Assembly: GCA_025765615.1 (NCBI GenBank)
Contig: JAIVFJ010000024.1
Span: 372,001-436,000, forward strand
Length of the DNA stretch: 64,000 nt
Direction: 5' to 3'
From: Zopfochytrium polystomum
Taxonomy: Eukaryota > Chytridiomycota > Chytridiomycetes > Chytridiales > Chytridiaceae
The stretch's first letter is position 1, and every line of letters begins with the position of its first letter. Shown here one piece after another: positions 46,376-58,229 of the stretch. A program made the position numbers and the translations under genes. The notes below the pieces were generated by a model. That model had not been told where the DNA came from, did no database searches, and worked only from the letters and a program-made list of their open reading frames with translations.

Positions 46376-47785
46376 TATGAGATTCCTAATCTCATGGGCC
46401 ATTGAGCTATTGAGGTCTCTTTAAAAGCTCTTCCTTGACTAGTTCATTGGTTTTACCTTTACGTATAGTGGCCCCCCCATCAATCACAAACAACCACTCT
46501 ATTCCTATGTTTGAATACTTATTCTTACTTTCAAAAGTAACTCAGTGCTGATGCCCCGCATCAAAAAGAGCATCTGGTGTTCCTTGTGCTGAATGGGCCT
46601 AAGCACAAGGCGCACACCCTTTATTTCTTCTTATTTTTACTCATTTTCTCTTATTTTCCCTTTTTCCCACCTTTCAAGCCTCTGTCCCTGCACTGATGTG
46701 GCCTCCCAGCCCTCAATTTCAGCCCATCTCAAATATGAGGCAGGAGAGACACTGGGTGGAGGGGGGTGTGGCTGAAAGATGATTCATTCTTACAAATTGT
46801 TCTTTTCTTTCATTTTCTCCTTTTTACTATCTTTTGTCTTTTTCTTCTTTTTCTTCCTCCTTCTTTCTTTCTCTCTCTGATCCCCATAAATACTGCCCCT
46901 TTCCCCCCTTCTTCTCAATAATAACTCTCAACTCAAAACAATCAATAAGACTCCCCCTTGGGCAGCCCCTGTTTGACTAGTTGTGTCCCTCATATCTCCT
47001 TTCAGGGTGTTGTAAGGTGAGTGCCTCCCCAAAAGACCATGTGTGTGGTGGATAGGAGACCTTCCCTGGCAAAGTGCAGAGTGAGCCAAGCAGGGAAGAC
47101 AGAGTCCTCTTTTGGTGTAGGAGATCCCCCTGGCAAGTGCAGAGTAGGCCAAGCAGGGTGGATTAGAAGTCCTCTTTGGCCAGAGCCCCCAGACCAAGCA
47201 AGTAGAGGTAGCATTCCCCCAGGCAAGTGCAGAGTAGGCCAAGCTGTGTGAGTGCCCCCTTCCCAAAGCAAGAGTGTGTGAAGACCAAGTTGGGTTGGGT
47301 CTACTGAGATGAGAACTTAGAGAGGCTAGTGCAGAGTGGGCCAAGCTTTCTTTGTTACTTACAGTAATCTGCCATTGCACCCCTCTTTTGAGCACAACTT
47401 CACCATCAGGTTCTTCCCTCTTCAAGTCAAGCCTGTCTCATCTTCCACATCAAGTTGGTATGTTGGATACCATCCCGTCCTGTATGGGCGCTCCAGGGCT
47501 TAACCCTGTCATCTCATGCCTATGGTACCCATGATTCATTCATGTGGAGACTTGTCTCTGTATGTTTGTCCATGGCTGTTATGGCACTCATGGGTCAGCA
47601 ATGACTCATGACAGTTATTGATTGGTATATCTGTGCTTTCAGAGCATACATAGAGAGTAGTATTAACACCAACACCAGGGTACTGGCCCTTAGAACCAGG
47701 AGTTCCCCATCATTGATGACTTGTCCTTTCCCCACATATCCACTAGACTATGGGATGAGCCTTCAGAGATGTAGAGGATCTCATA
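46376..47785 (+). repeat. 5' LTR of the 16-kb element
   Basis: 1,410 bp. An AT-rich promoter-like stretch (ccataaatac, about 46884) and an ATAATAA stretch (46917-46923) are visible. Around 47458-47515 lies a segment starting GTATGT that is also found at the start of the ORF1 intron (49213-49270). Confidence 0.9.
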
Positions 47786-48282
47786 GGGGGGGGATTCCAA
47801 TAATGGAATCTATTGATACCTTCTCTATCAAGATGAAGAACACGGTCTCTTTGGCCACAAACAGAAATCATTCCCAATTGTTTTGATCTTCTTCAATATA
47901 GATTAAATCTTTCACTCCCTTCTCCTACCACCCTATTTGAGCTCATTCCTTCTCTCAAATAGGGGGGGGATTCCAAATTAATGGTATCCCTTACTCTAAT
48001 TGAGCGAGTGAAAGAATTCTGAGTATTCTGTCCCAAACTGAAATCATATTCATCTACTCCAATCCTTTTCCCAATAATGACTAAATCTTCCATTCATTCA
48101 TATGACTAAATGCAATTTCTTTCATGAAATCATTCAAAAAAGAAAGAAAAAAAAAAAAAATAATCACATGTTCTTGACTCACACATCTGAAGCACATCCC
48201 ATTTAACTTCCTTCAATCTTGCTCTCTGATATGACATATCGCTAAGAGTGATGCAAATTGATACACTTACAAATTGTATCAA
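47786..48282 (+). other. Leader of the 16-kb element, first part
   Basis: Two imperfect copies of a G-run block (ctcata..gggggggattccaa at 47780-47800 and ctcaaatagggggggggattccaa at 47953-47978), each followed by aatgg. No tRNA-type primer-binding site (TGG..) is obvious directly after the LTR, so the priming mode is unresolved. Confidence 0.5.
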
Positions 48283-48474
48283 GGGCGTGCTAGCCAACTG
48301 GTTATGGCATTTGAATAACATGCGCAAGATGGTGGGTTCGATTCCCGCATCGCACATCTTGACTGGTACCTGGCTGAGATAAAGCCGGCTTAATCAGTTG
48401 TCCTTTTCAGTGTGATACGTTAAGGGGACAACTGACTATAAACGCTTGTTGAGCATTAGGGACCCAGTCAAGAT
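48283..48474 (+). ncRNA. tRNA-like module plus nested hairpin in the leader RNA
   Basis: 48291-48345 has a good A box (TAGCCAACTGG), a paired D-arm, a 4-bp anticodon-like stem and a T-arm with GGTTCGATTCC. The acceptor ends do not pair, so it is tRNA-derived rather than a tRNA gene. Directly 3', 48356-48366 pairs with 48464-48474 (11 bp) and encloses a 9-bp stem (48395-48403 with 48426-48434). Could be a SINE relic or a packaging/priming structure of the retrotransposon RNA. Confidence 0.45.
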
Positions 48475-48739
48475 GTCCTTACGAAAAGTAGCGGTTTTTG
48501 CCCCGCTCTTGAACTGTTCCATGCTAGCTATCGCAGGGACTTGTAAAACAGAGCAGGCCATGACGCCACATGTCTGTCTCGTCAAATAATCCAGGAATGC
48601 TTATGGCAAATTTGCGCAATGCGTCTGTCTTTCTGTTGGAACCACAAGCCGCAAGCGGCGCATCACGCGCACGCCAAATTTAAGACCTCCCTCTCCGAAA
48701 AAAGGACAAAACAAAAACACAGCCTCGCCCGTGAGCGAG

Positions 48740-48791
48740 TATAAAAGCCCCAGCTCATCGCACTGCTCTCCTTATCTCCCACTGACTGCCC
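48740..48791 (+). promoter_or_regulatory. Internal TATA box ahead of ORF1
   Basis: TATAAAA at 48740-48746, 46 bases before the ORF1 ATG and nearly 1 kb inside the element, followed by a CT-rich stretch. It suggests an internal promoter for ORF1 or for a shorter RNA. Inference from motif and spacing only. Confidence 0.45.
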
Positions 48792-49627
48792 ATGTTACGA
48801 TTGGAACCAATGTCTCCCAAACCATTCATCCCTGAGGCTGCCAAGCTCCCCGGCTTCCCTCCGCCTACCGACGAGATCTACATCAAGACGCATGCAATCG
48901 TCGTGACATTCCCCCTCGAGCCTGATGTTCTGCCTGACTGCTTCCGTGAGCACCCAAACGCCGCAAACAAGTTCCTCCCGCGTGACGCATCCCGAGAACT
49001 TCGCCTTGCACAAAGAGTTTTCTTCGAGCGACGAGCCGAATACCACCGCCAGCGACGTGTTCTTGCTGCCATCAAGGGTGCCGAAGACCATGTCTCCATC
49101 GCTACTGCCTATATCAAAGCTGCTGGCGACCTAAAGAATGACCCTGCCGTCCGCGACCGTGGCTTCAATTATGCTGACGATTGTCGCCGCGAACAAATCA
49201 AGACATCTACTGGTATGTCGGATACCGTTTCCGTCCTGTATGGGCGCTCCAGGGCTGAACCCTGTCTTCATAGTGCGACTTTGTCGCCAGTAACAGTGTT
49301 GCTGATCTATGCCCTTTTTTCTCTAAACCAGCAAACCGCAAGCGACGATCAACTGCAGCCTCGCCTGACGAACCTGCCAAGTTCAACCGTGCAAGAAAGC
49401 AATCGCGCACAGATACAGCACCTGTGGAGCGCTCCACCAAGCGTATTACAGAAGTTGTTCGATGGATGGGAGATATCGAAGTCACCATGTCGCCCGCCGA
49501 CGCTGTCATCTTTGATGCTGCCCAGAAGAAACGCCTCGCGAAACAGAATCCCCACAAAACTGTCTCTGAGAAAGATGGAGAATCCTCGACTGGGATCACT
49601 GTTGATCTTGCTAAACAGACACTTTAA
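48792..49627 (+). CDS. Spliced ORF1 of the 16-kb element, unknown function
   Basis: Exons 48792-49212 and 49332-49627, 238 aa. The intron has GTATGT, a CTGAT branch-like motif, a T-rich tract and CAG. The spliced frame is clearly more protein-like than read-through: residues 142-165 are basic and NLS-like (RKRR, RARKQSR), followed by a helical segment (ITEVVRWMGDIEV). The first exon is Pro-rich, then Arg/Glu-rich helical. No known family recognised. The position upstream of gag and the separate TATA box suggest an accessory, perhaps nucleic-acid-binding, protein. The upstream frame also happens to be open through the intron into gag, so an unspliced fusion cannot be excluded. Confidence 0.55.
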
Positions 49628-51957
49628 CAACTTGAGTGTCTTCTTGTTTTCATTTTTTTCTGACACTTGTGTCTCCTATCAATTTTTCCAAACAAAGCCT
49701 TTAGACAGACACAACCCAAATTGGTCGTTCTCCGCTGCTTTAACATTTTTCTTCCTTTTTGGTTTCATCAAAAATACTCCTCAACTCTGTTTCCTGTCTC
49801 AGTGGGGTTTCCCTTACCAGCAAAACCCTGTTGTCCCTTTTCCACATGAGTCACCAGGAAATAAAATTTTTCTTATCTCTTTGATTATGCTTCTTTTTCC
49901 TTCAATGACATCAGCCACATCAGCTGATGACATCTCCACCTTTTCTCCCAACCAGCAGGAAAACTTTCCTTCCTGGCTGCCCCAAACAGTATATAAACTG
50001 GCACTCCCCCTCCTTGGGATTCTCCAGATCCTCACACTCCTCTACATTTTCAAACTGGCTTCCCACAGCGAATCCGAGTCTCCCAACTACTCCTACTTTC
50101 TCCACAAAGGGATTCTCTATCGCTTCTTTGACGGCCAGTTCTTTGTCAATAACACCCCTGTCAACATCGACACAACCCTTGATATCGAGCTTCAACAAGC
50201 TATTGTATGCTTCACTACCTCTGCCAATCCTGACAACCCTTGCTCGCTCCGTCCAACTCGTATCAGTACTGATCGCGACTCGTGGAAAGCTCGAGTTCTC
50301 GCACTTGGTGGACCGACTCGCCGCAACCCTCGTGTATTAACAGAAGAGGTGTACAAACCCGACCCTACACCAGTTTATCCTTTCGGTATCGACCCCTCAC
50401 TTACAATGAGCACTCCAGTTGTTGACTACACTTTGCTCTCCACTGAAGAACTGGTCGCCAAGCCAGGTGACCCTGTTGATGTAATAGTCGCCAAATCCAA
50501 GGAAGCAAACCGCCGCTCTGACGAACTTGCTCGTCGCCTCAAAAAGGAGCCTATCCCCTCTACTATCAACTACTCAACATTCACCACTTCTGAACTTCAT
50601 GTCACAGAATCTGACTTGCCTTCTGTTGCTGTGGCAAAAAATACTGAATTACGACGACGCCACGAAGCTTACATCAAGGACCTTGAACGTGACAACGCTC
50701 GACTCCGCGAAGCTGCTAAGCTCCGCCCATCCAGCAAAGGAAAGGACCATGCCTTTGCAGGAGACGACGAATCGGCTGAGGAGGATGATGATGGTCCATC
50801 ACTCCATTTCACCAGACACTTCTTTGAAAAACTTGCAGAGGCCCGCCGACTCGATCAGGCCCAGTTTGAGGCTCAGCATGAACTTATAAGCAAATCACAA
50901 GCTGAGAGCCTCTCTACGCTTGCTACCTCCGTACACTCTGGAATTTCAACCTCCCTGGACTCCTTGTTTAAGGATAACATGCGGTCTCTCTCCCTCTACC
51001 TTCAGGGGCCCATCCTTTCTCAAGACACAACTGAGGCTGTCAAACTTTATCTACGCGCCCTCCGAGCCTATTATGAAACTCACAAGACTTCTTTTTCTAC
51101 AGAAGGGGCCTTTCTCATTGCAGTCCTCAAGCCCTCCTCTTTCCTTACAGAAAAAGGAACCAACTTCTATACTACCATTGCCTCCCAGCTTTCTACTATG
51201 ACTTTTGAGCAGTTCAGGAAGTCCCTCTTGGAGAATTTCTTTCCTGTTCAGCTTGGATACAGAAATGTCTATACTCTTCAACCCTTTGACTGGGGCCAAC
51301 ACGACCCTCAGAGCGCCTCCCTTGCTATCCAGGCTGCTCAGAAGGAATTACTCTATCCTGTCACAGAACAAGCTGTTATCCATGCCTTCGTCACCTCTTG
51401 CCCTGTTAAGCGTGTGGTTGAAGCTGTTGAACACCACCTCTTCACAGTCAAAGGAAAAGAGGTTCCTTGGTTTGCTGACAGCGTCACCCTTGATGCTGTT
51501 GTCAAAGTCATGATGCGGAAGTGGCCTTCTCCCTCCGAACGCCGTGATGTTGGCCGCCCTCGTAGCTCACTCCCTCCAAAAGACGCCATGCATGCCCTCA
51601 TTGAGACCTTCTTTGCCCAAGATGAATCATCAGATGCTTCCTCTGAGCCTGCTACCCAGGAACCTGAAACTTACAATTTTGAGCAAGCTCATGACAGGAG
51701 GCTCCCCAATAAGCCCAAACCAGTTTTTATTCCTAAGCCCTGCAGCCTATGTGGTGTGCCCAGAAGCACTGAACATCCTGACCAGTACTGCAGAGTACTT
51801 AAAGTGATTGAATTACTTGAAAGGTTTAATCCTCATCCAGCATTTAATGACTTACCTCCTGCTGTTGTAGACAACTTGCCCACCAAGACAAGCTTGCTCA
51901 AGCCCAGCAGAAATCAGCCTGACCATCCATTTCCTTTAACAGAACCCATTTATGATT

Positions 51958-52630
51958 TGCCTTTATCATTCTTCCGTATGGTTAACTCCCAGTTGGAACA
52001 CCACCAGTTTCCCCCTTTGACTTCTATTCTTTCTTCATCCTTTATCTCAAACTTGAAGGAAATGCTTCTACTTCCAAACTATACTGTGTTCCTTCCTCAG
52101 TTTCCACCAGGTCATACTGCTGCCATCCTTGATGACCTAGACTTAGACTTTATCAATAGATTGGTTGCAGTTGCACCTCAACCTTTCACTCTCATTTTGA
52201 GAACTTCTAAAGCCCTACCACCAGACTTCTCTCTGTGTAGGAATGTTGGCTTCTTTTACAAACATACAACAGATTTGGTCCATGCTGGCAAAATTCTGCA
52301 CTTCAACCCATCTATCACAGTGCACACTGGTTTTGCACCACTAATGTATCACAACTCTGCTGATGACACATGGACTTCACAACCTCCAACTGTTTTACCG
52401 CCTAGTTTAAGTACTGGTGTACGGCGTGCACTCCGCTATGGTGGAGGTTCATATCGCCTGCGGGCCCACAACTTTGATACCCAGATTAAGTTTCCCACAC
52501 CTTTTCTCTTCCATCCTGAACTTAATCCATTTCTCCTTCGCTTATTCCGCCTTGTTCAGTTAAGCCGGCCTCGGCCTTGTACCCGTGTACGCCAGTCGAC
52601 GGAGCGACCTTCCCCTCAAAACCCCAGAGA
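51958..52630 (+). other. Unidentified ~220-aa region between gag and protease
   Basis: Within Gag-Pol, between the Cys/His knuckle and the protease linker. It has alternating hydrophobic and Pro-rich blocks (PPGHTAAILDDLDLDFINRL, NVGFFYKHTTDLVHAGK) suggestive of a folded domain. I do not recognise it. Confidence 0.4.
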
Positions 52631-54700
52631 GGCTGTCCCCCAGACAGTCCCAACCATCTACAAACAACAAAAAGAAACTCCAATTAAGGAGCCAGAAATT
52701 ACCACTCCAGATGAACTACTCACCACCAAGGAGTCAAATAATCCTTTGACAATGACGAATGAGTCAAAAGATCAGCCAGATATAAAATTAGCTGAAGACC
52801 CACCTGATGGTTTCATGAAATATAGAGATTCCACAGTTGCTGAAATCTGTGCCTGGCTTGAAGGATTTGTAATTGAAAATTGCCTCATTGACTCAGGATG
52901 CAGTCATGGTGTTGTCACCATTGACTACCTGAAGAAAATTAACCACAGAACCATTGATTACAAACCACGACGACCCACAATGAGTAGTGGAGTTGGTGGA
53001 CAAGTTCCCATTATTGGCTACGCCAAGCTCAGATTTAACCTCGGTAGATCTGGACTTGGCTCCAAAGCCTTTTACTTTTCTGTTGTTAAAGAATGCCCCA
53101 GACCCATCATTATTGGTACTCCCATGATGAGGGCCTTCAAAATCGACATCAAATACAGTACTTCTCAGGTTGAATGGACTATCGGAACCCATAAAGGACC
53201 AAAACTTTTGAGTACTCCACTAAGAACTCACTGGAAACAGAAAATTCCTATCCAAGAAGAAATCTCGTACTCATATCTTGTTGCAACCAAAACTGTTACC
53301 CTCATCCCTGGTAGTGACACAAATGCTGTCCATCTCAAACTGGATAGACCACTTGAACACAGATCTACATATGTACATGCCTCACCTGAGAATAAACTCA
53401 CTGATATTGGTGTACTTTTCCCTTCATCCCTCTTCACTGCTGATGACCTCCATGAAGATGATAACGCAAAAGAATTTAAACTACCTCTCTATGTGACTGG
53501 TAATACTCCCATTCTACTCGCTAAAGGAACAAAGATTGCTTCAATCTTTGACCTCCCTCCTCCTCCTGAATATAAATATGGAGAAATCCCATTTGACCCA
53601 AGGCCAAAACAAATCATTGAGGTCCCTGACTCACTTCACCATGACCCCAGGAGTCTCCTTGAAATGGCCATACTTGCAGGAAAATACAACCCTGCTGATA
53701 CTTCATCTTTCCTTAATATGCTTGAAGGTGCTGAGTCTGGAGACTCAGAATCAGACACCACACTTGGTGATTGTGCAGACCTCTCCGAATTCAGTTTTAC
53801 CTCAGAAATTGATAAAAATGACTTCTCCCACTGGGAACAACTTCTTAGAGATCATAAAGCAACTAAAATAGATGAAATAGATGAAACCTCAACCACCGTT
53901 TCAGGAGAAACTCTTTGCGAAAATGAAGTAACTGATTACATTCTTTCTGAATCAGAGCCAACTTTCTTCCTTGAACAAGAAGATTCACAAATGCCAATGA
54001 GAAACTCTGCTGCTGAAGAGAGACTTGACTATCTTCCTGCAGAAGCAACCATGACAGATGATGAAATCTGGGCTAAGATTAAAACAGACCACATTGTCAA
54101 GAACTTTGGCAAAGAGGCTGTTGAGAAGCTTAAATCTCTTGTGTATGAATTCATTGATATATTCAGACCTGGTAAAATAACTGGAACCAAGTTTGCACCA
54201 CCTCATAGAATTGAACTCCAACCTGGAGCCAGAGTTCCTGCCTCCAATCCCTATCCTGAAGGGGTGGGAAGAACCACTGTCCTTAGAGAACATATTGCCA
54301 AAATGAAAACTGACAATGTTATCAGAGAATCACGATCTCCCTTTGCTGCGCCAGTTGTACTTGCAAAGAAACCTGATGGCTCCTGGCGCTTCTGTGCAGA
54401 CTTCAGGAAGTTGAATGAAATAACTGTCAAGGACAGATACCCTCTTCCCAGAGTTGAAGAAATATTTGATGCTATCAGTCACAAGCTTGTATTCAGTGCA
54501 ATGGACCTGCTAAGTGGATTCTGGCAGATCCCAGTTCATCCTGATGATAGAGAGAAGACTGCCTTCATTACCTCCCAAGGACTCCATGAATTCAATGTTA
54601 TGCCTTTTGGACTTTGTAATAGTCCTCCTACCTTTCAGAGAGCTATGGACACTGTACTTGCTGGAATGAAGTGGCTCTACTGCATGGTCTATGTTGATGA

Positions 54701-56154
54701 TGTGAGACTATACTCACTCCTTTGACCCTGGGATCTGGGCCCTAGAGTGAGGGAAAGCAAATAATAGGCTAAAACTAACTTTATTGGGCTGTTGTCTAGG
54801 GGGTGTTTCAACCCTACTACTTGCCTAGTCCACGAAGTATCCCTACTGATCTGTCTAACAGGGGTCTCAAACACAAAGAATGAGCATTCAGAGGGACAAT
54901 CCTCTGAAGGATCGGTGCTGGAGCACCGATTACTCGCGTGGCCACGGGCCGATGCGAGGGGAAACGGAAGGGCACTCCCAAGGGCGCAACACAACCGCAG
55001 AATAAAGAGAGAGAAGAGGGAAACGGGGGTTTTTATCGCAGGAACCTAATCTCAAATACAACAGGAGCGGTTAATAGCGACGGGACGGACAGGGCGCGAC
55101 CTAGCGCCCCTCGTCGCGGACGGTGCTGCGGGAGCCCTCGTCGTCGCCAGCGACGGGGGGGAGAGGGAGAAGGGAGTCGACTATGTAGGGGTCGGAAGGT
55201 CGCCAGCAGGGAACTCGCACGCGGAAACACCTGCGATCGTACACGCACCCCGCCGGGCTGCGTCGGCACGATCACTCGACCAACGGGCTTTATCGCATCG
55301 CACTCGTACTCACACATCTCACCCTCACAGCAATAGGACCGAGGCAGGCGCTTGTAGATCGAACTCTCAGGTGTCGGGGGCTGCACCGGGCGCAGCCACC
55401 AACACCCTCGCGGGGACGGGAAGGTTGGGGACAACGACGCCGTCGTCGTCACCACCACCACCACCGTCATCGCGGCGGGCAAGCGCCAGGGATCCTCACT
55501 CCAACACAGAGCCGGCAATGTCACACAGTCGCTGGTGGGGCCAGCTGCATTCCCCACCCACGGCCCCTTAAGAGGAGCCCCACGAAGGGACCATGTACAC
55601 ACCCGGGTGTGTACCATCTCTCACTACCCTCACCTTTGCGAGCCAGATGGATTTGAAGGGACTCTGTATTGGTGCCAATGGACAGAAATCAGATTGAAGA
55701 AAAAAGGAAAAAGAGAAATGGCCCAAAAACAGAGAGAGAGAAAATTGACAAGTCAACCCCCCTGACTTGGAGCATCCACCACAAATGCTCTAAGTCCCCC
55801 CCAACCCTATGCATGTATGTACAAGTGCCAAAAATAAATAATAAATTAGGCGGGCTTGGGGTACGGCCTGTCAGGCACCCCATCCCTAGGCAGTCGGGCA
55901 GTCTCCGTTAGTCACCGAAAAAGAAAATATGTTGAGAAAACCCTTGTGCAACGGAAACTGTTAAGACGAAAGTAGTAAAAGCAGACCCAATAATAAAGAC
56001 GGGTTAGCCGCAAATACACTTTGATAACGCCTTGGAAACTAAAGAACCGGGAGCAATAATAGGGGTCCCGATCCTTGCGGTTTTATGACAGGTACGCTTG
56101 TTTTTGCGAATAAAATCCTAGACTTTATCACTGAGACCTCGGTGTAGTCTCACA
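54701..56154 (-). repeat. Family B element inserted in RT active-site codons
   Basis: 1,454 bp, termini TGTGAGACTA..TAGTCTCACA, flanked by atga (54697-54700, 56155-56158). It is an inverted relative of 9342-10722. Excision restores the Y-V-D-D-I-V-V-Y-S reading. Non-coding. Confidence 0.88.
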
Positions 56155-57383
56155 ATGACATAGTAGTTTACTCTGACTCTCTGGAGCAGCACTTTGAGCA
56201 CCTAGGAAATGTCTTTGGAAGGCTCAAAGAATACAACTTGAAACTGAAGCCATCTAAATGCAACTTTCTCTATGCTGACCTCCCCTTCCTTGGACACCGC
56301 ATTTCCAAGGACGGAGTTAGCAAAGACCCAACTAAAACTGCATCGCTGGACAATTACCCTGTTCCTCAGACTCTTATTCAAGTCCAGAGATTTCTTGGAT
56401 TTGCCAATTATTTTAAGAGATTTATTCCCAATTTCTCCTCCAAAGCAGAACCCCTTTACAGATTGCTGAAAAAAACTGATGCTTTTATCTGGACCAGTGA
56501 TCAAGATAGAAGTTTCAGCACCTTAAGAAGTGAGCTTGCTAGAGATACTATTCTCTATCTCCCTAAAGAAAGTGACAAACTAGTGATAGTTTGTGACGCT
56601 TCCAAAGTAGCACTCGGTGCAGCACTCTATGCTGTTGAACCTGAGCATCCTGCCTCTAGACATCTAAGGAAGCCTGTGGCATTCGCTTCAAGAGTACTTA
56701 CTGATGTTGAAAAACAGTACAGCAACACTGACAGAGAAGGCCTTGCTGTTATTTGGGCCATCAACACTTTTGAAAGATACCTTTTCAAACAGAAATTTAC
56801 TGTTGAAACAGACCACATTGCTCTGCTACCACTGTTCAAAAATGGAGCCCTGACTGGGAGATTTGCTCGATGGGCTTACCAACTTAGTGACCTGGATGTT
56901 GAACTAGTTCATGTACCAGGAAAATCCAATATTGTTGCAGACACTCTCTCACGAGTCCCGCTTGCCAAAGACGTAAATCCCATAGAGTTTGAAGACACTG
57001 ATGAAGAAGGTTCAGACACGTCAGGTGTCTTACCTAAAACTGAAGAAACCAACACTAGTGTTGAAAAAGAGGTAGGACCCATTGCCACCAAGTCTCTACC
57101 TGAAGAAAATTCAGTCAAATCTCCTGAGGTCAATTACACTCTTGAAAAAGAGTTAGATTTATCTACCTGCTTTGTTTCAATCAATAAGTCATTAACTTTT
57201 CTTGAGCCTTCTGAATACCAAGAAGCTTTTGAATCCAGGCGCAACCAGTTTGAATCCTTCATTTCTACAAATAAAGCTCTCACTCTGAAAGACAGTAATG
57301 GACTATTCAGCTCTGTGCTGAGAGCCTACTACAGGCACCATCCTGACGTCTGCCCTACACAACCAACACCTCCTCCAAATAAC

Positions 57384-58229
57384 TATGCCCTTGGCATATC
57401 AACGTGGAATGTGAATAGTATTCGATCTTGGGCCCGACATTTGAGACCAGCTGAAGACAATACTCCTGCTCTCAAAATCTTCGAGAAATACCTTGACTCC
57501 CAACCCTGTTCCATTGTATGTCTACAAGAAACAAGAATCGGCTCCAAAGCTGAAGCACTTTACAGTGGTCTTCATAACCTCACCAACTGGAACTGCATCA
57601 TTCATGACCCCAGAACTGGAAAAAATGGTGTTGCAGTCTTTTGGAAAAAAGAACTCAACGGAATAGAGCATAAAACATCCCCTTTTTCTCACCATCCTGA
57701 CATTGAAGGAAGGATGATAACCGTCCAGTTTAGTGAAATTGCAGTTGTTACTGTTTATGTACCTAGTGCATTTCACGACCCTGAAAGGGAAAAAGTAAAA
57801 AAAGCATTTCTTGAGAATTTAAGAAATCACTGCAGACACTTGAGAAATCAAGGCTTTGTTGTGATTGTAGCTGGTGACTTCAATGTCGCTCATAACAAAA
57901 TTGACATTCATCCTGCTATTGAAACTTACCTTGAAAGAAAGAATGCCTCCTTCTCTAGCTACTTTGCCTGGGAGCGTGGCTGGCTCACTGCTTTTCTGAA
58001 AGACGGTTTTATGGACACATATAGACAAAATCATCCACTAATAAATGGATATACTTGGTTAGCACCGCAAGGAACAATACGCGGCAGAACTGTTGATTAT
58101 CCTGCTCTCCGAGTTGACTACATCTTTGTTGATAACAGAATGTACAACTCTGGAGTACAGACATCACTCTCCTCAACACTTCACCCACCTAGCGATCATC
58201 TTCGAGTTGACTGCTACCTGCCTCTGTCT
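57384..58229 (+). other. APE1/ExoIII-type endonuclease domain within Pol
   Basis: About 280 residues with the full catalytic set of the AP-endonuclease class: Asn in STWNVNSIRSW, Glu in VCLQETRI, Tyr in VTVYVPSA, Asp and Asn in AGDFNVAHNKIDIHP, Asp in RVDYIFVDN and the DH pair in PSDHLRVDC, plus GYTWL. GDFNVAHNKID is closer to cellular APE1/ExoA (GD-NVAH--ID) than to LINE endonucleases. It lies in frame between RNase H and integrase. Confidence 0.88.

Noticed and set aside
46928..47425. 165-codon minus-strand ORF present in both LTRs of the 16-kb element
   Set aside because: It is identical in both LTRs only because the LTRs are; the translation has repeated CLAYSALA-type text from short internal repeats and no known domain.
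48283..48357. Functional tRNA(Phe) gene
   Set aside because: A and B boxes are good, but the acceptor stem does not pair and the anticodon loop lacks a proper U33 arrangement with a five-pair stem.
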